A stretch of DNA of 52,394 nt from Candidatus Bathyarchaeota archaeon BA2 (lineage in GTDB: Archaea; Thermoproteota; Bathyarchaeia; Bathyarchaeales; Bathyarchaeaceae), in the NCBI GenBank assembly GCA_001399795.1, contig LIHK01000006.1:1-52394 (forward strand), read 5' to 3'. Below are positions 42,068 to 50,730 of the stretch, piece by piece (the stretch's first letter is position 1; each line of letters opens with the position of its first letter). Both the position numbers and the translations under genes were made by a program. Under the pieces are notes generated by a model. That model did not search any database and was not told where the DNA came from. It saw only the letters and a list, made by a program, of their open reading frames with translations.

Positions 42068-42688
42068 ATGGTGACAAATGTTAACGAGCAGTTTGGAACT
42101 CACCCGGACTTGAAAAAGTTGTACTACACGTACCTAGCAATAGTAACAATTGTTTTTCTGGCTTGGATTCTACCCGTAACCGCTACCGCTTTCATCTTCT
42201 TTCCCTTCAACAGCGCATTGATAGTCGCAGCCTCGCTTTTAGTTCCCTTATTCTTCGCAATCGTTTTCGTAGGGTACTGGATTAACCAATATTATGCTTC
42301 CATATCCTACTCCTTAACAGACAATGAAATTGTGGTTCACAAAGGAGTCTGGTGGAAAAAGAAGAGCTTTGTCCCCTACAACCGCATCACAAACGTCAAC
42401 ATAGAACAAGGACCCATATCCCGACACTTCCAACTAGGCACAGTTCTGATTCAAACAGCAGGTTTCTCAGGCGGCACAAGTTCTGCCAGAGGTTTAAGAC
42501 CAGCAGAAGCCGTCATTCTCGGCGTCAAAAACTTCAAGGAAATAAAAGACAAAGTCATGAATTTCGTGAGAAGAGTTAGACCAGTAGCGGTTGAGGCTCA
42601 AGCTGAGACTATGGTTTCTGAAGATTTCAACCGCCAAATTCTAGCAGAGTTAAAGAAAATCAGCAAAGCCTTGGAGAAGACAAAATGA
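42068..42688 (+). CDS. Membrane protein with bacterial-type PH domain (DUF304/YdbT-like)
   Basis: 206 aa. Two hydrophobic helices (about residues 22-45 and 52-73) precede a bPH2 domain with SLTDNEIVVHKGVWWKKKSFVPYNRITNVNIEQGPISRHFQLGTV. The tail is soluble and helical. The domain orientation puts the PH-like part in the cytoplasm. Function is unknown; such proteins may sense or organise membranes. It lies 10 bp upstream of ogt. Confidence 0.85.
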   Translation: MVTNVNEQFGTHPDLKKLYYTYLAIVTIVFLAWILPVTATAFIFFPFNSALIVAASLLVPLFFAIVFVGYWINQYYASISYSLTDNEIVVHKGVWWKKKSFVPYNRITNVNIEQGPISRHFQLGTVLIQTAGFSGGTSSARGLRPAEAVILGVKNFKEIKDKVMNFVRRVRPVAVEAQAETMVSEDFNRQILAELKKISKALEKTK

Positions 42689-42698
42689 GGAGCCTGTA

Positions 42699-43292
42699 TT
42701 GATTTCCATATATCATCAAAAAATAAACGACGTATGGTACGCTGCCGCCATGGAAAACGACGAGGTCTTTGCAACAGCTTTCTCGCCGGATGAAGAAGAA
42801 GTTTTGCGACACCTGCTGAAAAACTTGCCGTACAACGTTCCGTTTCAAGTTACAGAAAAACCGAGGCAATTCTTGGCTGAACTCCTGAAAACTTTGGAAG
42901 CGATTTTCGACGGGAAGGATGTTTCACTTTCCAGTTTCAAGACAGCCATGGATCACCTGCCCAGCCATACGCGAACAGTACTCAACTGCACATCTTTGAT
43001 TCCAGTCGGATACCTAACAACCTACGGTGCCATAGCCAAAGTCACGGGTGGAAGCCCCAGATCTGTAGGACGCGCCGAAGCCTCAAATCCGTTTCCACTA
43101 CTGATTCCATGCCACCGGGTTGTACGCTCCAACTTCAGCATCGGAGGCTACGGACTAGGCGAAAAAGTCAAGTTGCAGATCCTCCAGAGGGAAAACAGAA
43201 GATATGAGAAAACTACAACGTTGAGAATAAACGACAAAGCCTTACCCTTGTTTCCTATCAAACACCTTCGGAAAAACCGAGGCAAAAATTAA
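42699..43292 (+). CDS. ogt: Methylated-DNA-protein cysteine methyltransferase
   Basis: 197 aa suicide DNA-repair protein that removes alkyl groups from O6-guanine. The acceptor is Cys138 in PCHR (137-140), preceded by TTYGAIAKVTGGSPRSVGRAEASNP, the DNA-binding helix-turn-helix with its Arg finger (R121). The N-terminal domain is divergent but of normal size. The start is TTG at 42699, eight bases after gaggag. The C-terminal 30 residues are basic. Confidence 0.93.
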   Translation: MISIYHQKINDVWYAAAMENDEVFATAFSPDEEEVLRHLLKNLPYNVPFQVTEKPRQFLAELLKTLEAIFDGKDVSLSSFKTAMDHLPSHTRTVLNCTSLIPVGYLTTYGAIAKVTGGSPRSVGRAEASNPFPLLIPCHRVVRSNFSIGGYGLGEKVKLQILQRENRRYEKTTTLRINDKALPLFPIKHLRKNRGKN

Positions 43293-43324
43293 GTTCATAT
43301 ACACACTATCCATAAAGTCTCCGG

Positions 43325-43867
43325 ATGAGGAAAATAGCCATGGTGAAACGCGGAATTTTCGTGGGGAGATTTCAACCTTTTCACAAGGGGCACCTAAAAG
43401 TGGCAAAGGACATGCTAGAAAAGGTTGACGAACTTGTTATAGTTGTGGGTAGCGCCCAGTACAGCCACAGACTTGACAATCCGTTCACCACGGGTGAACG
43501 CGTCACCATGATCAGAAGAGCCATGGAGGAAGGGGGCATCCAACCGTCAAAATACTGGATCGTTCCTGTGCCCGATGTCCGTGTGCACATGATTTGGGTT
43601 GCCCAAGTTGTAGGCTACTCCCCAAAGTTTGACGTGGTTTACACCAATGAACCCCTAAGCCGCCGACTTTTCATCGAAGCTGGCTTCAAGGTTGAACCAG
43701 TGCCTTTCCACAAGAGGGAGGTCTACTCAGCCACAGAGATACGGAAACGAATATTGAATGAAGAAAACTGGGAGGAACTCGTCCCAAAAAGCGTTGCAGA
43801 TTTCATCAAAGAAGTCGACGGTGTAGCGAGACTACAAGACTTGGTTAAAACCGACAAGATTACCTAA
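43325..43867 (+). CDS. nadM: Nicotinamide-nucleotide adenylyltransferase NadM
   Basis: 180 aa archaeal-type NMN adenylyltransferase, the last step in NAD synthesis. The nucleotide-binding motif GRFQPFHKGH opens the Rossmann fold (about 14-23), then SAQYSHRLDNPFTTGERVTMI, and the ISTxxR-like motif appears as YSATEIRKRIL. The first ATG is used; an internal ATG at 43340 would give a start closer to most family members. nadC is 5 kb upstream. Confidence 0.95.
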   Translation: MRKIAMVKRGIFVGRFQPFHKGHLKVAKDMLEKVDELVIVVGSAQYSHRLDNPFTTGERVTMIRRAMEEGGIQPSKYWIVPVPDVRVHMIWVAQVVGYSPKFDVVYTNEPLSRRLFIEAGFKVEPVPFHKREVYSATEIRKRILNEENWEELVPKSVADFIKEVDGVARLQDLVKTDKIT

Positions 43868-43895
43868 ACTTGTATGCACAAATTACCTTGTAGGC

Positions 43896-44198
43896 TCATT
43901 TGCGCCCAGATTTCTGGACCAGGTTGATGGCATCGCTTAGCCATTCCAAGGTCTTTTCAATTTTTTCTCTACGCGCAGCGGGAACTATGGAGGCAAGGTG
44001 CTTTTTGACATACATACCATAGACGAGAATCTCTCTGGGGTCAGACTCGGAAAGTGCCTCAACGAGAAGACCCAAAATTTGTTTTTTGACTTCGCTTTCT
44101 TCAACCTGTTGGAGGACGCTTTCAATTTCGCCCTCCTTCTCGATTTCCGGTTTTTTACGTGGCTTATAACCTAACTCATCAAGTTTATCAAGAGCCAC
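43896..44198 (-). CDS. Hypothetical helical protein, 100 aa
   Basis: Entirely helical and charged, with a basic/acidic N-terminus (YKPRKKPEIEKEGEIESVLQ) and a second helical part (LVYGMYVKKHLASIVPAARREKIEKTLEWLSDAINLV). No motif, Cys or TM segment. It starts six bases after the stop of the polyferredoxin gene on the same strand, so it may be a partner of that protein. I do not recognise the family. Confidence 0.6.
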   Translation of the reverse strand: MALDKLDELGYKPRKKPEIEKEGEIESVLQQVEESEVKKQILGLLVEALSESDPREILVYGMYVKKHLASIVPAARREKIEKTLEWLSDAINLVQKSGRK

Positions 44199-44204
44199 TG
44201 TCGA

Positions 44205-44705
44205 TCATCTCCAAGTTTCCGGAATCAATTTATTTACTGTGGCTTTTTGAACTTTTTTATCAAACGTTTTTTCCGTTACGAGGTCCAATGCTCCCTCTGG
44301 GCACCATTCCACGCATTGGGGCTCTCCGTCACAGAGATCGCATATTATAACCGTCTCCTTCTCCGGATGCAGAATAATGGCTCCGTAGGGGCATGCTTCG
44401 ATGCACCAACCGCAACAGTCGCACTTTTCATCATCTATCAGTATAGCGCCAGTTTCTTCAGACTGCTTCATAGCGTCTCGAGGACACGCGACTACGCATG
44501 GGGCGTCTTCGCAGAGCCTACACACTACAGGCATATTGATAAGTTGATATAAACGGAGAATTTTTATTCGAGAACAACGAGGATTAAACGTTTTTTCTCT
44601 TTCTAACGCGCATACAAGTTCGCAGACGCCGCAACCTGTGCATTTTTCAAAATCGGCTGCAACAAAGTTTCTTTCGGTTGCTGTCGTTTGCTTTGAGACG
44701 GCCAT
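44205..44705 (-). CDS. Four-cluster [4Fe-4S] polyferredoxin (HycB/DmsB-like)
   Basis: 166 aa with four Cys groups: CTGCGVCELVC, CRLCEDAPCVVACP, CDCCGWCIEACP and CDLCDGEPQCVEWCP. This can hold four [4Fe-4S] clusters, as in the electron-transfer subunits of molybdenum/tungsten oxidoreductases, hydrogenases or aldehyde:ferredoxin oxidoreductases. No catalytic partner is adjacent, though the window has moaCBA. The 100-aa helical gene follows it. Confidence 0.88.
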   Translation of the reverse strand: MAVSKQTTATERNFVAADFEKCTGCGVCELVCALEREKTFNPRCSRIKILRLYQLINMPVVCRLCEDAPCVVACPRDAMKQSEETGAILIDDEKCDCCGWCIEACPYGAIILHPEKETVIICDLCDGEPQCVEWCPEGALDLVTEKTFDKKVQKATVNKLIPETWR

Positions 44706-44797
44706 GTTTATTTTCCTTCCACCTGAGAGAAAGGGATTAATGGTTTCTGCGCTACTTATAGCTTTTGTTTCGGATCACCCATATAATAGTATACAAA

Positions 44798-45613
44798 TCA
44801 TTCATTTATTTTACTCGTTTTTGACACCCTGGAAACGTGCATTTTGTAGAGGTGTCTTGCTCCAAGTGAGGTTAACCAGCCGCTAATAACCAAAACCGTG
44901 GCTGGAAAAATTTGGAAACCATAGTTTAGCAGAATAGTCTGGAGTAGTAAGAAGACCATAGTCACTGATAAAATAGATACAAAGGCGAATTTTCTTCCAT
45001 ATTTTTTCATGGTTTGAATGCTGAGAAGCCCAACCAAGAAGACGTCGCCTAACCCAAGGATCATCAGGACCTTAGAAGGGAAGGCTGGTAGAATTATAGC
45101 CACAGGTAGTCCTAGTGCAATTGCTTTTTCGCCTGAAGTTACCATATGCCCTGTAATCAGAACTTGGATGATATCCATAATAGTCAGTAGGGCAACGAAG
45201 GCAGCGGTGGTTTTCCACGCAAACAAACTTCCCATATAAACCGAGATGCAGATGGCGAATATTATCGCGAAGAAGTTAAACGAGTATAGGTTCCAGTATG
45301 GAGAAAAATATAGGGCGACGAACAAAAATGGAGTTGGAACCGCCAAGTACCATTTTGGCACAATCAAGTACGTGAACAAGAAAAATATAGCGGAGTAAGA
45401 AAATAGAAAAAGAATTCTAATAGCCTCTTCAGGAACAAACACCATAACTGTCACCATAACGCCTATGACTATTACCAATAAAACAACGTGCCCAACACGA
45501 AATTCCTTCCCACCAAAAAGGGAACTAACCTTCTTTTCATATAGGGCATAGAGAAAAACTATGGCTACAGCGATCAGAAAAAGAGTTGATGGAAGTAGAA
45601 AGTCCAGTATCAT
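44798..45613 (-). CDS. Presenilin/signal-peptide-peptidase-type intramembrane aspartyl protease
   Basis: 271 aa with about nine TM segments. The two catalytic Asp are placed as in the family: Asp147 in LLTIMDIIQVLITGHM (TM6, the usual YD) and Asp190 in GLGD (187-190, TM7). Between them LGLPVAIILP matches archaeal presenilin homologues. The PAL motif of TM9 appears as FPAT (236-239), a conservative variant. It cuts membrane-spanning peptides. A rhomboid protease gene starts 140 bp away in the opposite direction. Confidence 0.8.
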   Translation of the reverse strand: MILDFLLPSTLFLIAVAIVFLYALYEKKVSSLFGGKEFRVGHVVLLVIVIGVMVTVMVFVPEEAIRILFLFSYSAIFFLFTYLIVPKWYLAVPTPFLFVALYFSPYWNLYSFNFFAIIFAICISVYMGSLFAWKTTAAFVALLTIMDIIQVLITGHMVTSGEKAIALGLPVAIILPAFPSKVLMILGLGDVFLVGLLSIQTMKKYGRKFAFVSILSVTMVFLLLQTILLNYGFQIFPATVLVISGWLTSLGARHLYKMHVSRVSKTSKINE

Positions 45614-45753
45614 GCCTTCACATATGTTGACCGCAGGAAATTTGTTTTGCGGTTGTTTAAAGGACTCAACACGCTACGTATATATGTGCTTTTGATAATG
45701 CTATGATAGTTTAGTGGTGAAAAAACCTGCCAAAATTCACACCAACCACTGCT

Positions 45754-46308
45754 TTGATCACGGCAAATTTAGTGGTTTATGCATACACTTCGGTTGTTGG
45801 CGGCAATTTTATTGAAACGAGCCCTGAAGTTCTCAGGAGGTTGGGCCAATTCAATCTTTACGTTATGAATGGTTGGTACTGGCAACTGTTAACGTCCATG
45901 TTTGTCCACGTGAATATAATTCATCTTTTTGGCAACATGTTTTTCCTCCTCATATTCGGTTTGAGAGCCGAGGAACTCTTCAGCCCAGAAGAGTTCTTCT
46001 TCATTTACTTCATGTCTGGGCTTTCTGGCAACTTGTTAACCCTGCTACTAATGCATCCATTAACGGTCTCCGCCGGGGCTTCAGGAGCAATATTCGGAAC
46101 TTTCGGCGCCTGCGTGATATACCTAAGAAAAGCATTTGGTCAATCCATCATGGGAGCATTAATGTATTCATTTTTCCTCTTAATGATAACCACTGGCAGA
46201 GGTGTTAACATTCTCGCGCACTTTGGCGGACTTGTGGCTGGATTAATGATTGGATACGCTTTGGCGAAAAGCAGGAAAATCATCATAGAAACAGAGTTCA
46301 CAATATAA
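45754..46308 (+). CDS. Rhomboid-family intramembrane serine protease
   Basis: 184 aa, six TM segments. HLFGNMFFLLIFG (57-69), catalytic Ser110 in GASGAIFG and His156 in AHFGGLVAG give the Ser-His dyad. The annotated start is TTG at 45754, but the frame is open upstream to a CTG at 45727, eight bases after a ggtga ribosome binding site; starting there gives LPKFTPTTALITAN, which matches usual rhomboid N-termini better. It is divergent from the presenilin-type protease gene and shares its promoter spacer. Confidence 0.88.
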   Translation: MITANLVVYAYTSVVGGNFIETSPEVLRRLGQFNLYVMNGWYWQLLTSMFVHVNIIHLFGNMFFLLIFGLRAEELFSPEEFFFIYFMSGLSGNLLTLLLMHPLTVSAGASGAIFGTFGACVIYLRKAFGQSIMGALMYSFFLLMITTGRGVNILAHFGGLVAGLMIGYALAKSRKIIIETEFTI

Positions 46309-46317
46309 TTAGAAGCC

Positions 46318-47142
46318 TCAATAATTTAGCAAAACGTGAACAGAATCCCCAATTTTCACCTTAAATGCCTTTGAGGCATTTCCTTTGTTTATAGATATTT
46401 CAAGAAAATCGCTGCTGCCAATTATGCCTAACGGCTTCTTAGCCGGGACCTCTCCATAAGCTGAACAAAGCTTGAGCGCCAAAGTTTCGCCTATAAGCCT
46501 GACATGGAGAAGACAGCCCTCACGTAAACCCATCTTTTTGAGGTCTTCCGCTGATATGTTGCTGACAATGTTACCGAAATCGTCTATGTGTAGAACTTCT
46601 CCCAACAATTCTCCCTTTCTCATGCGGGGTTTTGCGAATTCAGGAAGCGCATAGTCGTGAATCTCTGGTCCAAACTCGGATGGAGGACAGTCTCTCGCTA
46701 GGTGCGCGGCTGCCGGAGAGAAAACGTCCCTTCCATGGAAGGTTCTTGAAACCTGAGGAAGCATGTATCGCTGGTTGCTGACATGATAGACGTGGCGTAT
46801 GCCCTCCTTCTGAGCAGCCAGCATAAGCAAACCGTTATCGGGTCCCACGTAAAAGCAACGCTCAGTTTCGACGATTATTGGGCGCCGCTTGGTTCCAACA
46901 CCAGGGTCCACAACAGCCACATGAACGGTGCCCACGGGAAAGTGTGGAGCAGCTGAGGCTAGGACAAAGGCGCCCATGCGTATGTTAAACTTTTCAATCT
47001 CGTGACTGACGTCTATGATGTGTGCTTCGGGACAAATAGAAAGGATTACGGCTTTCATTTCCGCCACGTAGGGGTCTTTCAAACCAAAATCTGAAAGCAA
47101 GGTTATGATTGGCAAGCTGTTGTCTCGCTCGTGCTTTTTCAT
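46318..47142 (-). CDS. SAM hydroxide adenosyltransferase (DUF62/duf-62 fluorinase-like)
   Basis: 274 aa of the fluorinase/chlorinase superfamily, archaeal branch, which hydrolyses S-adenosylmethionine to adenosine and methionine. Motifs: LLSDFGLKDPYVAEMKAVI at the start, AVVDPGVGTKRRPI, GPDNGLLM, FHGRDVFSPAAAHLA and DDFGNIVSNI. The characteristic Asp-Arg-His triad appears conserved. It converges with the rhomboid gene, stops 10 bp apart. Confidence 0.92.
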   Translation of the reverse strand: MKKHERDNSLPIITLLSDFGLKDPYVAEMKAVILSICPEAHIIDVSHEIEKFNIRMGAFVLASAAPHFPVGTVHVAVVDPGVGTKRRPIIVETERCFYVGPDNGLLMLAAQKEGIRHVYHVSNQRYMLPQVSRTFHGRDVFSPAAAHLARDCPPSEFGPEIHDYALPEFAKPRMRKGELLGEVLHIDDFGNIVSNISAEDLKKMGLREGCLLHVRLIGETLALKLCSAYGEVPAKKPLGIIGSSDFLEISINKGNASKAFKVKIGDSVHVLLNY

Positions 47143-47183
47143 AAAGTTTAGTAAATGGGGGGCTTTATGCTTTTAGTTCACAC

Positions 47184-47585
47184 TTATTCAAAAATTATCT
47201 TTAGAAAATCTATCTTCCCAAGATGTTTATAGTCATTCGAATAAATTTCGAAGATGCCGATTGTTGTCATGGTGGCAATGTTTAGTCCATCGTTAAAGTC
47301 TACGCCGTACAGGAGCATGTTGTTCGCTCCTACAAGAAGGTCATCTGCGTCAAATCCCACAACCTTGAGGGTTTTATAAGACAAGATTTTTTCGAGGGTG
47401 GTCTTGATGTCACTTTGTCTACCCATAGCCTCTAACACCCATGAAACTTCACATAAAACGAGTATGGAAGTCACGGCTTCCTCGCCCCGTTCTATACGCT
47501 CAAGAATACGTTTAGCGTTCTCGCCAAATTGAGGATGATTTGTAGCACTGTAGATGAACACGTTTGTGTCCACGAAGCGACTCAT
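47184..47585 (-). CDS. vapC: PIN-domain toxin (VapC)
   Basis: 133 aa. The PIN acidic residues are visible: FVDTNVFIYS (Asp6), CEVSW (Glu), and GVDFNDGLNIATM (Asp pair). It would be an RNase controlled by the AbrB-type protein whose stop overlaps its start by four bases. It is a type II toxin-antitoxin pair, in the order antitoxin then toxin on the minus strand. Confidence 0.9.
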   Translation of the reverse strand: MSRFVDTNVFIYSATNHPQFGENAKRILERIERGEEAVTSILVLCEVSWVLEAMGRQSDIKTTLEKILSYKTLKVVGFDADDLLVGANNMLLYGVDFNDGLNIATMTTIGIFEIYSNDYKHLGKIDFLKIIFE

Positions 47586-47833
47586 TTCAGGTCCTCGACT
47601 AACTTCTTTCCGATGTGTGCTCTAGCTACTTCTTTGGGTTCCTCGATTGGATACTTCAGCTTAACACTGCCGTGCAGGGCTTCTGTTGGCTTCTTGTATG
47701 TCGTAACTGGAATGAGGACTATCTGGCCACGATATTCTCTGACGATCAGTCTCGACCCCTCTCTCACGCTGTATTTATCTCGAAGTCCCTTCGGAAGAAC
47801 TATCCGTCCCTCTTTTCCAATGACGACAGACAT
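47582..47833 (-). CDS. vapB: AbrB-family antitoxin (VapB)
   Basis: 83 aa from ATG 47833; a TTG five codons upstream (47848) is less likely. The AbrB DNA-binding hairpin is VVIGKEGRIVLPKGLRDKYSVREGSRLIV, followed by a toxin-binding tail with Pro/Lys-rich sequence. It is the antitoxin and repressor of the downstream VapC, with which it overlaps by ATGA. Confidence 0.88.
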   Translation of the reverse strand: MSVVIGKEGRIVLPKGLRDKYSVREGSRLIVREYRGQIVLIPVTTYKKPTEALHGSVKLKYPIEEPKEVARAHIGKKLVEDLK

Positions 47834-47980
47834 GGCTATTACCGACAAAATTATTCTAAAACGACAAATAAAAGGTTTTTGCCATAAATCATGAAACTAG
47901 TCATTCGGCTTCCTTGGCAATTTCTAAAAATTAACATGCTTATCTTGCACGAACCTCTATCATTGAAGTGAGGCTCTTCC

Positions 47981-48790
47981 TTGCGACCGAGTGAACTGGT
48001 CCCCTTAAATAGACTTCGTGAGGAGAGATACGGCAAAATCCTTTGTTATCCAAGGCATGACCGTAGTGAGTTGACAAGGCGCCTTAAAGAGTTAAAAGGA
48101 CTCGGGGTTAAGTCTGTGGAATTCGGTGGAGAGAAAATGGCTTTTGATATACCAGTTTTGGGTAAGGGTTACGTTGGCATCGTTATCGTGGCCCACACAG
48201 ACAGGGGAAAGGTTGCGTTAAAAGTTCGCAGGGTTGACGCCGACCGGTCTGGAATGCAACGTGAAGCGGAAATGTTGAGAAGGGCAAATGGCCTAGATGT
48301 TGGACCAACTTTGCTTGACACCACCAAAAACTTCCTCCTCATGGAGTTTGTTGAAGGGACGCTTCTTCCTCAATGGGTTGAAGCGTTAAGGGGGAGGGGA
48401 ACTAGATCTAGAATCCGCAGAGTTCTGCGAGGTGTTTTGGAGCAGTGTTGGAGGTTGGATGAAGCCGGCTTGGATCATGGAGAACTGAGTAGAGCGCCTA
48501 AACACATCATCATTGACGAAAATGACTGCCCCCGCTTAGTGGATTTTGAAACCGCTAGCGTCAACCGGAGAGTCTCTAACGTGACCTCTATCTGCCAGTA
48601 TCTTTTCATAGGAAGCCAAGCTGCAAAGATAATAAAGAAGAAAGTAGGTGAAGTTGACAGAAAAGAACTGATAAACGCGCTGAAAAACTATAAGCAAGAT
48701 CGAACGCGAAAAAGCTTCAAAAAAATTCTACGTGTATGTGGACTCGACAAGGTTGATCGCTATGGTTGTGGGCGCAGTCCATCTAGGTAA
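47981..48790 (+). CDS. COG2112-like degenerate Ser/Thr kinase
   Basis: 269 aa kinase fold. Lys81 in ALKVRR is the ATP-binding Lys. The catalytic loop reads HGELS (166-170), where Bud32/RIO kinases have HGDLS, and the usual Asn four residues on is Lys. The metal-binding motif is VDFE (187-190, DFG-like). So the catalytic Asp is Glu and the Asn is missing; archaeal COG2112-type proteins share this look, but activity is doubtful. The start is TTG at 47981. It sits next to the VapBC pair. Substrate unknown. Confidence 0.75.
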   Translation: MRPSELVPLNRLREERYGKILCYPRHDRSELTRRLKELKGLGVKSVEFGGEKMAFDIPVLGKGYVGIVIVAHTDRGKVALKVRRVDADRSGMQREAEMLRRANGLDVGPTLLDTTKNFLLMEFVEGTLLPQWVEALRGRGTRSRIRRVLRGVLEQCWRLDEAGLDHGELSRAPKHIIIDENDCPRLVDFETASVNRRVSNVTSICQYLFIGSQAAKIIKKKVGEVDRKELINALKNYKQDRTRKSFKKILRVCGLDKVDRYGCGRSPSR

Positions 48791-48893
48791 CAATGAAGCC
48801 CGTTTTGAATCTAACTCTGAATCTAAAATAAGGATTGCTAATTCTTAATACATAAATGTGCAAAGCAAATAGTCTTACTTGAGAGGGTCTCTT

Positions 48894-49145
48894 ATGGAAA
48901 CCGATATGGTGGCTGATAGAAATAGACGTTCCTTCGTAAACGGTCTTGCAATAGGATTTGGTCTGACTTTTTTGGCAACCTTTGCCATTTTATGGATATC
49001 AATATTCTATGCTACTCAACTCAGTTCTGGAGTAAGCTATGAAACAATGATTTCAGTTTTCATCTATCCGCTGCTGTTCATGTTAGGCACAGGAACAGTG
49101 CTTTTGACGACGGGAATAGTTAGGGAATACACGTCTCCCATCTAA
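48894..49145 (+). CDS. Two-TM small membrane protein
   Basis: 83 aa. Two hydrophobic segments (about residues 16-41, FVNGLAIGFGLTFLATFAILWIS, and 55-75, VFIYPLLFMLGTGTVLLTTGIV). I use ATG 48894 with gaggg upstream; the TTG at 48879 adds five residues. No known domain. It is single and precedes an AT-rich spacer leading to tRNA-Pro. Confidence 0.6.
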   Translation: METDMVADRNRRSFVNGLAIGFGLTFLATFAILWISIFYATQLSSGVSYETMISVFIYPLLFMLGTGTVLLTTGIVREYTSPI

Positions 49146-49531
49146 CTTCGTCACAGTTTTTCGAGAGTACGTTTACGCAGGAAAATTGAGACCCCACACC
49201 ACCTATGTTGTGCTGGCTCGACCAACTCAACCAAAGCATCTGGGGGAGTCTCGATATTCCAAGGAATCTCTTCCAAAGGGGTATTTCTATAGATTCTATC
49301 CATTTCAACTGCTTCATTATAATCTTGCTTTGCTTTCCCTTTATAACCTCAATGATTCTCTAACAGTTCTTATCCATTGAAAGAGCTTAGAATGAAATGT
49401 TCTGGTTGTGGTCATTGGAACAGTGTTCCAGTAAACCTCTGATTGTGCTCTCTGTGCTTTACCAATGTTTTTAAGCTTAAATAAAATGTTAATTATCTTG
49501 CCTCTAACAAAGAGCCGTAGACCAGTCCGTT
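49146..49531. other. 386-bp spacer before tRNA-Pro
   Basis: Short overlapping ORFs occur on both strands (plus 49186-49380, minus 49120-49317) but neither has a ribosome binding site or recognisable motif. tttttaagcttaaataaaatg near 49469-49489 is a probable TATA region, 45-60 bp before the tRNA. Confidence 0.4.
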
Positions 49532-49610
49532 GGGGTCGTGGTCTAGTTTGGTCTAAGATTCGCGCCTGGGGCGTGCGAGGTCCGGGGTTCAAATCCCCGC
49601 GACCCCACCA
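49532..49610 (+). tRNA. tRNA-Pro (anticodon GGG), CCA encoded
   Basis: The acceptor stem GGGGTCG (49532-49538) pairs with CGACCCC (49600-49606). The D arm is GTCT/AGAT with one wobble. The anticodon stem CGCGC/GTGCG holds the seven-base loop CTGGGGC, giving anticodon GGG at 49568-49570. The T arm CGGGG-TTCAAAT-CCCCG is perfect. Discriminator A and an encoded CCA follow. The length without CCA is 76 nt, with no intron. It reads CCC/CCU proline codons. Confidence 0.97.
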
Positions 49611-49730
49611 GTACGGAAGCCTAGGGCGTGGGTACCGGAGATTAGTTCAAGGGCGAAGGAAAGGATTCATAGCTGTTCTCACGGGTCATCAGCACCGACT
49701 TTTCAACTCTTCGTACATCCTAAGCGTCTG

Positions 49731-50243
49731 CTACAATTTTTCTATGGCATCCATGATTTTGGCATAACTTTCTACGCTGCATCTCCATCCTGCAAAAATC
49801 ATCTCGTTTATCGCTTGTTTGGCTCTTTCTTTTGTAACCAGTCCTTGAAAGACAGCTCTCATCAGAATGTATGGTGTACCTACATAGGATATCCCATAAA
49901 TTTTTGCGGTTTTTCTAGCTACTTCGTCATCTATAACCGCCATTCCATCACGTTCTTTGGCAATGGCTAAAACCTCAGCATCAGTCACATGAAGCCCCCT
50001 TGTTTCCAGAAGGCTCGCCAAAAGTTTTTTGTTCTTAATCTCAACTACTTTGAATACGTTGTTTTTGAACATTTTCTCCAAAATGATAGCGTCCGGGACG
50101 CCTTTACGCTTTCCTTCATCTACGACTTCTCGCTTAACATGCGGAGATGTCAATTTTTCATTTATTAATCCTTCAAAAACCTTACTTAACCCTACTTTGG
50201 TTATGTAAATTAATGGTGTGGCATTAAAAACGAGTGGCTTCAC
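49731..50243 (-). CDS. PIN-like toxin (DUF3368-type)
   Basis: 170 aa. VFNATPLIYITKVG at the start is the DUF3368/COG2405 version of the PIN motif, with LHVTDAEVLAIAKE and VIDDEVARKTAKIYGI carrying later acidic residues. It is a predicted RNase toxin. It starts with GTG overlapping the stop of the upstream UPF0175 gene by four bases. It is a second toxin-antitoxin pair, right after tRNA-Pro, a common integration site. Confidence 0.82.
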   Translation of the reverse strand: MKPLVFNATPLIYITKVGLSKVFEGLINEKLTSPHVKREVVDEGKRKGVPDAIILEKMFKNNVFKVVEIKNKKLLASLLETRGLHVTDAEVLAIAKERDGMAVIDDEVARKTAKIYGISYVGTPYILMRAVFQGLVTKERAKQAINEMIFAGWRCSVESYAKIMDAIEKL

Positions 50244-50578
50244 TCGGACTCCGCCACTGATGCTTCCTTGATTTCCTTCTCAATTTCTTCGGGCGTATAC
50301 CTAACCCACTCTATATTACGTTGTTTCACCAAGTCAGCGAACTCCCAAAGTGAAAGCTTAGCCATTTCTGCAGCCTTAGCAAACGTCACTTTCCCGTCTC
50401 GTAACAGCTCCAAAGCAGTTTGTTTTCTCCATTCCTCGATTCCCATTTCAAGGAGAGTTCTAACAACCGTAGCCTTGTCCAACTTTTCCCACTCAGCCAC
50501 TTCGAGAATTTCCTTCTCGATTTCTTCAGGTATCCTTACCGCTAAGGGTTTGAGTGTCAATATGTTCACCGTATACAA
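50240..50578 (-). CDS. UPF0175-family antitoxin
   Basis: 112 aa. PEEIEKEILEVAEWEKLDKATVVRTLLEMGIEEWRKQTALELLRDGKVTFAKAAEMAKLSLWEFADLVKQRNI combines a ribbon-helix-helix-like start with the AAEMAKLSLWEF helix-turn-helix typical of UPF0175. It pairs with the DUF3368-type PIN toxin. The start is TTG at 50578; a GTG three codons downstream is possible. The negatively charged tail could bind the toxin. Confidence 0.82.
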   Translation of the reverse strand: MYTVNILTLKPLAVRIPEEIEKEILEVAEWEKLDKATVVRTLLEMGIEEWRKQTALELLRDGKVTFAKAAEMAKLSLWEFADLVKQRNIEWVRYTPEEIEKEIKEASVAESE

Positions 50579-50730
50579 ATGATATCACATGCATACGTAA
50601 ATACCTTGTGATAAGCTCCCTCTAGTCAGCCTCCCGCCTTCATCCAAGCAGGGAATTGAAAAAATCTAAGCGACCCCATTTCAAACTTGAAGAGAACAAG
50701 CGCTATTTCTTGAACGACATGTTGCATAAA

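Noticed and set aside
49120-49380. Two opposing ORFs of 64-65 aa
   Set aside because: No ribosome binding site, no recognisable domain, and they overlap each other on opposite strands.
50670-50678. Attachment-site copy of the tRNA-Pro 3' end
   Set aside because: Only nine matching bases and no integrase gene nearby; kept only as a weak hint.
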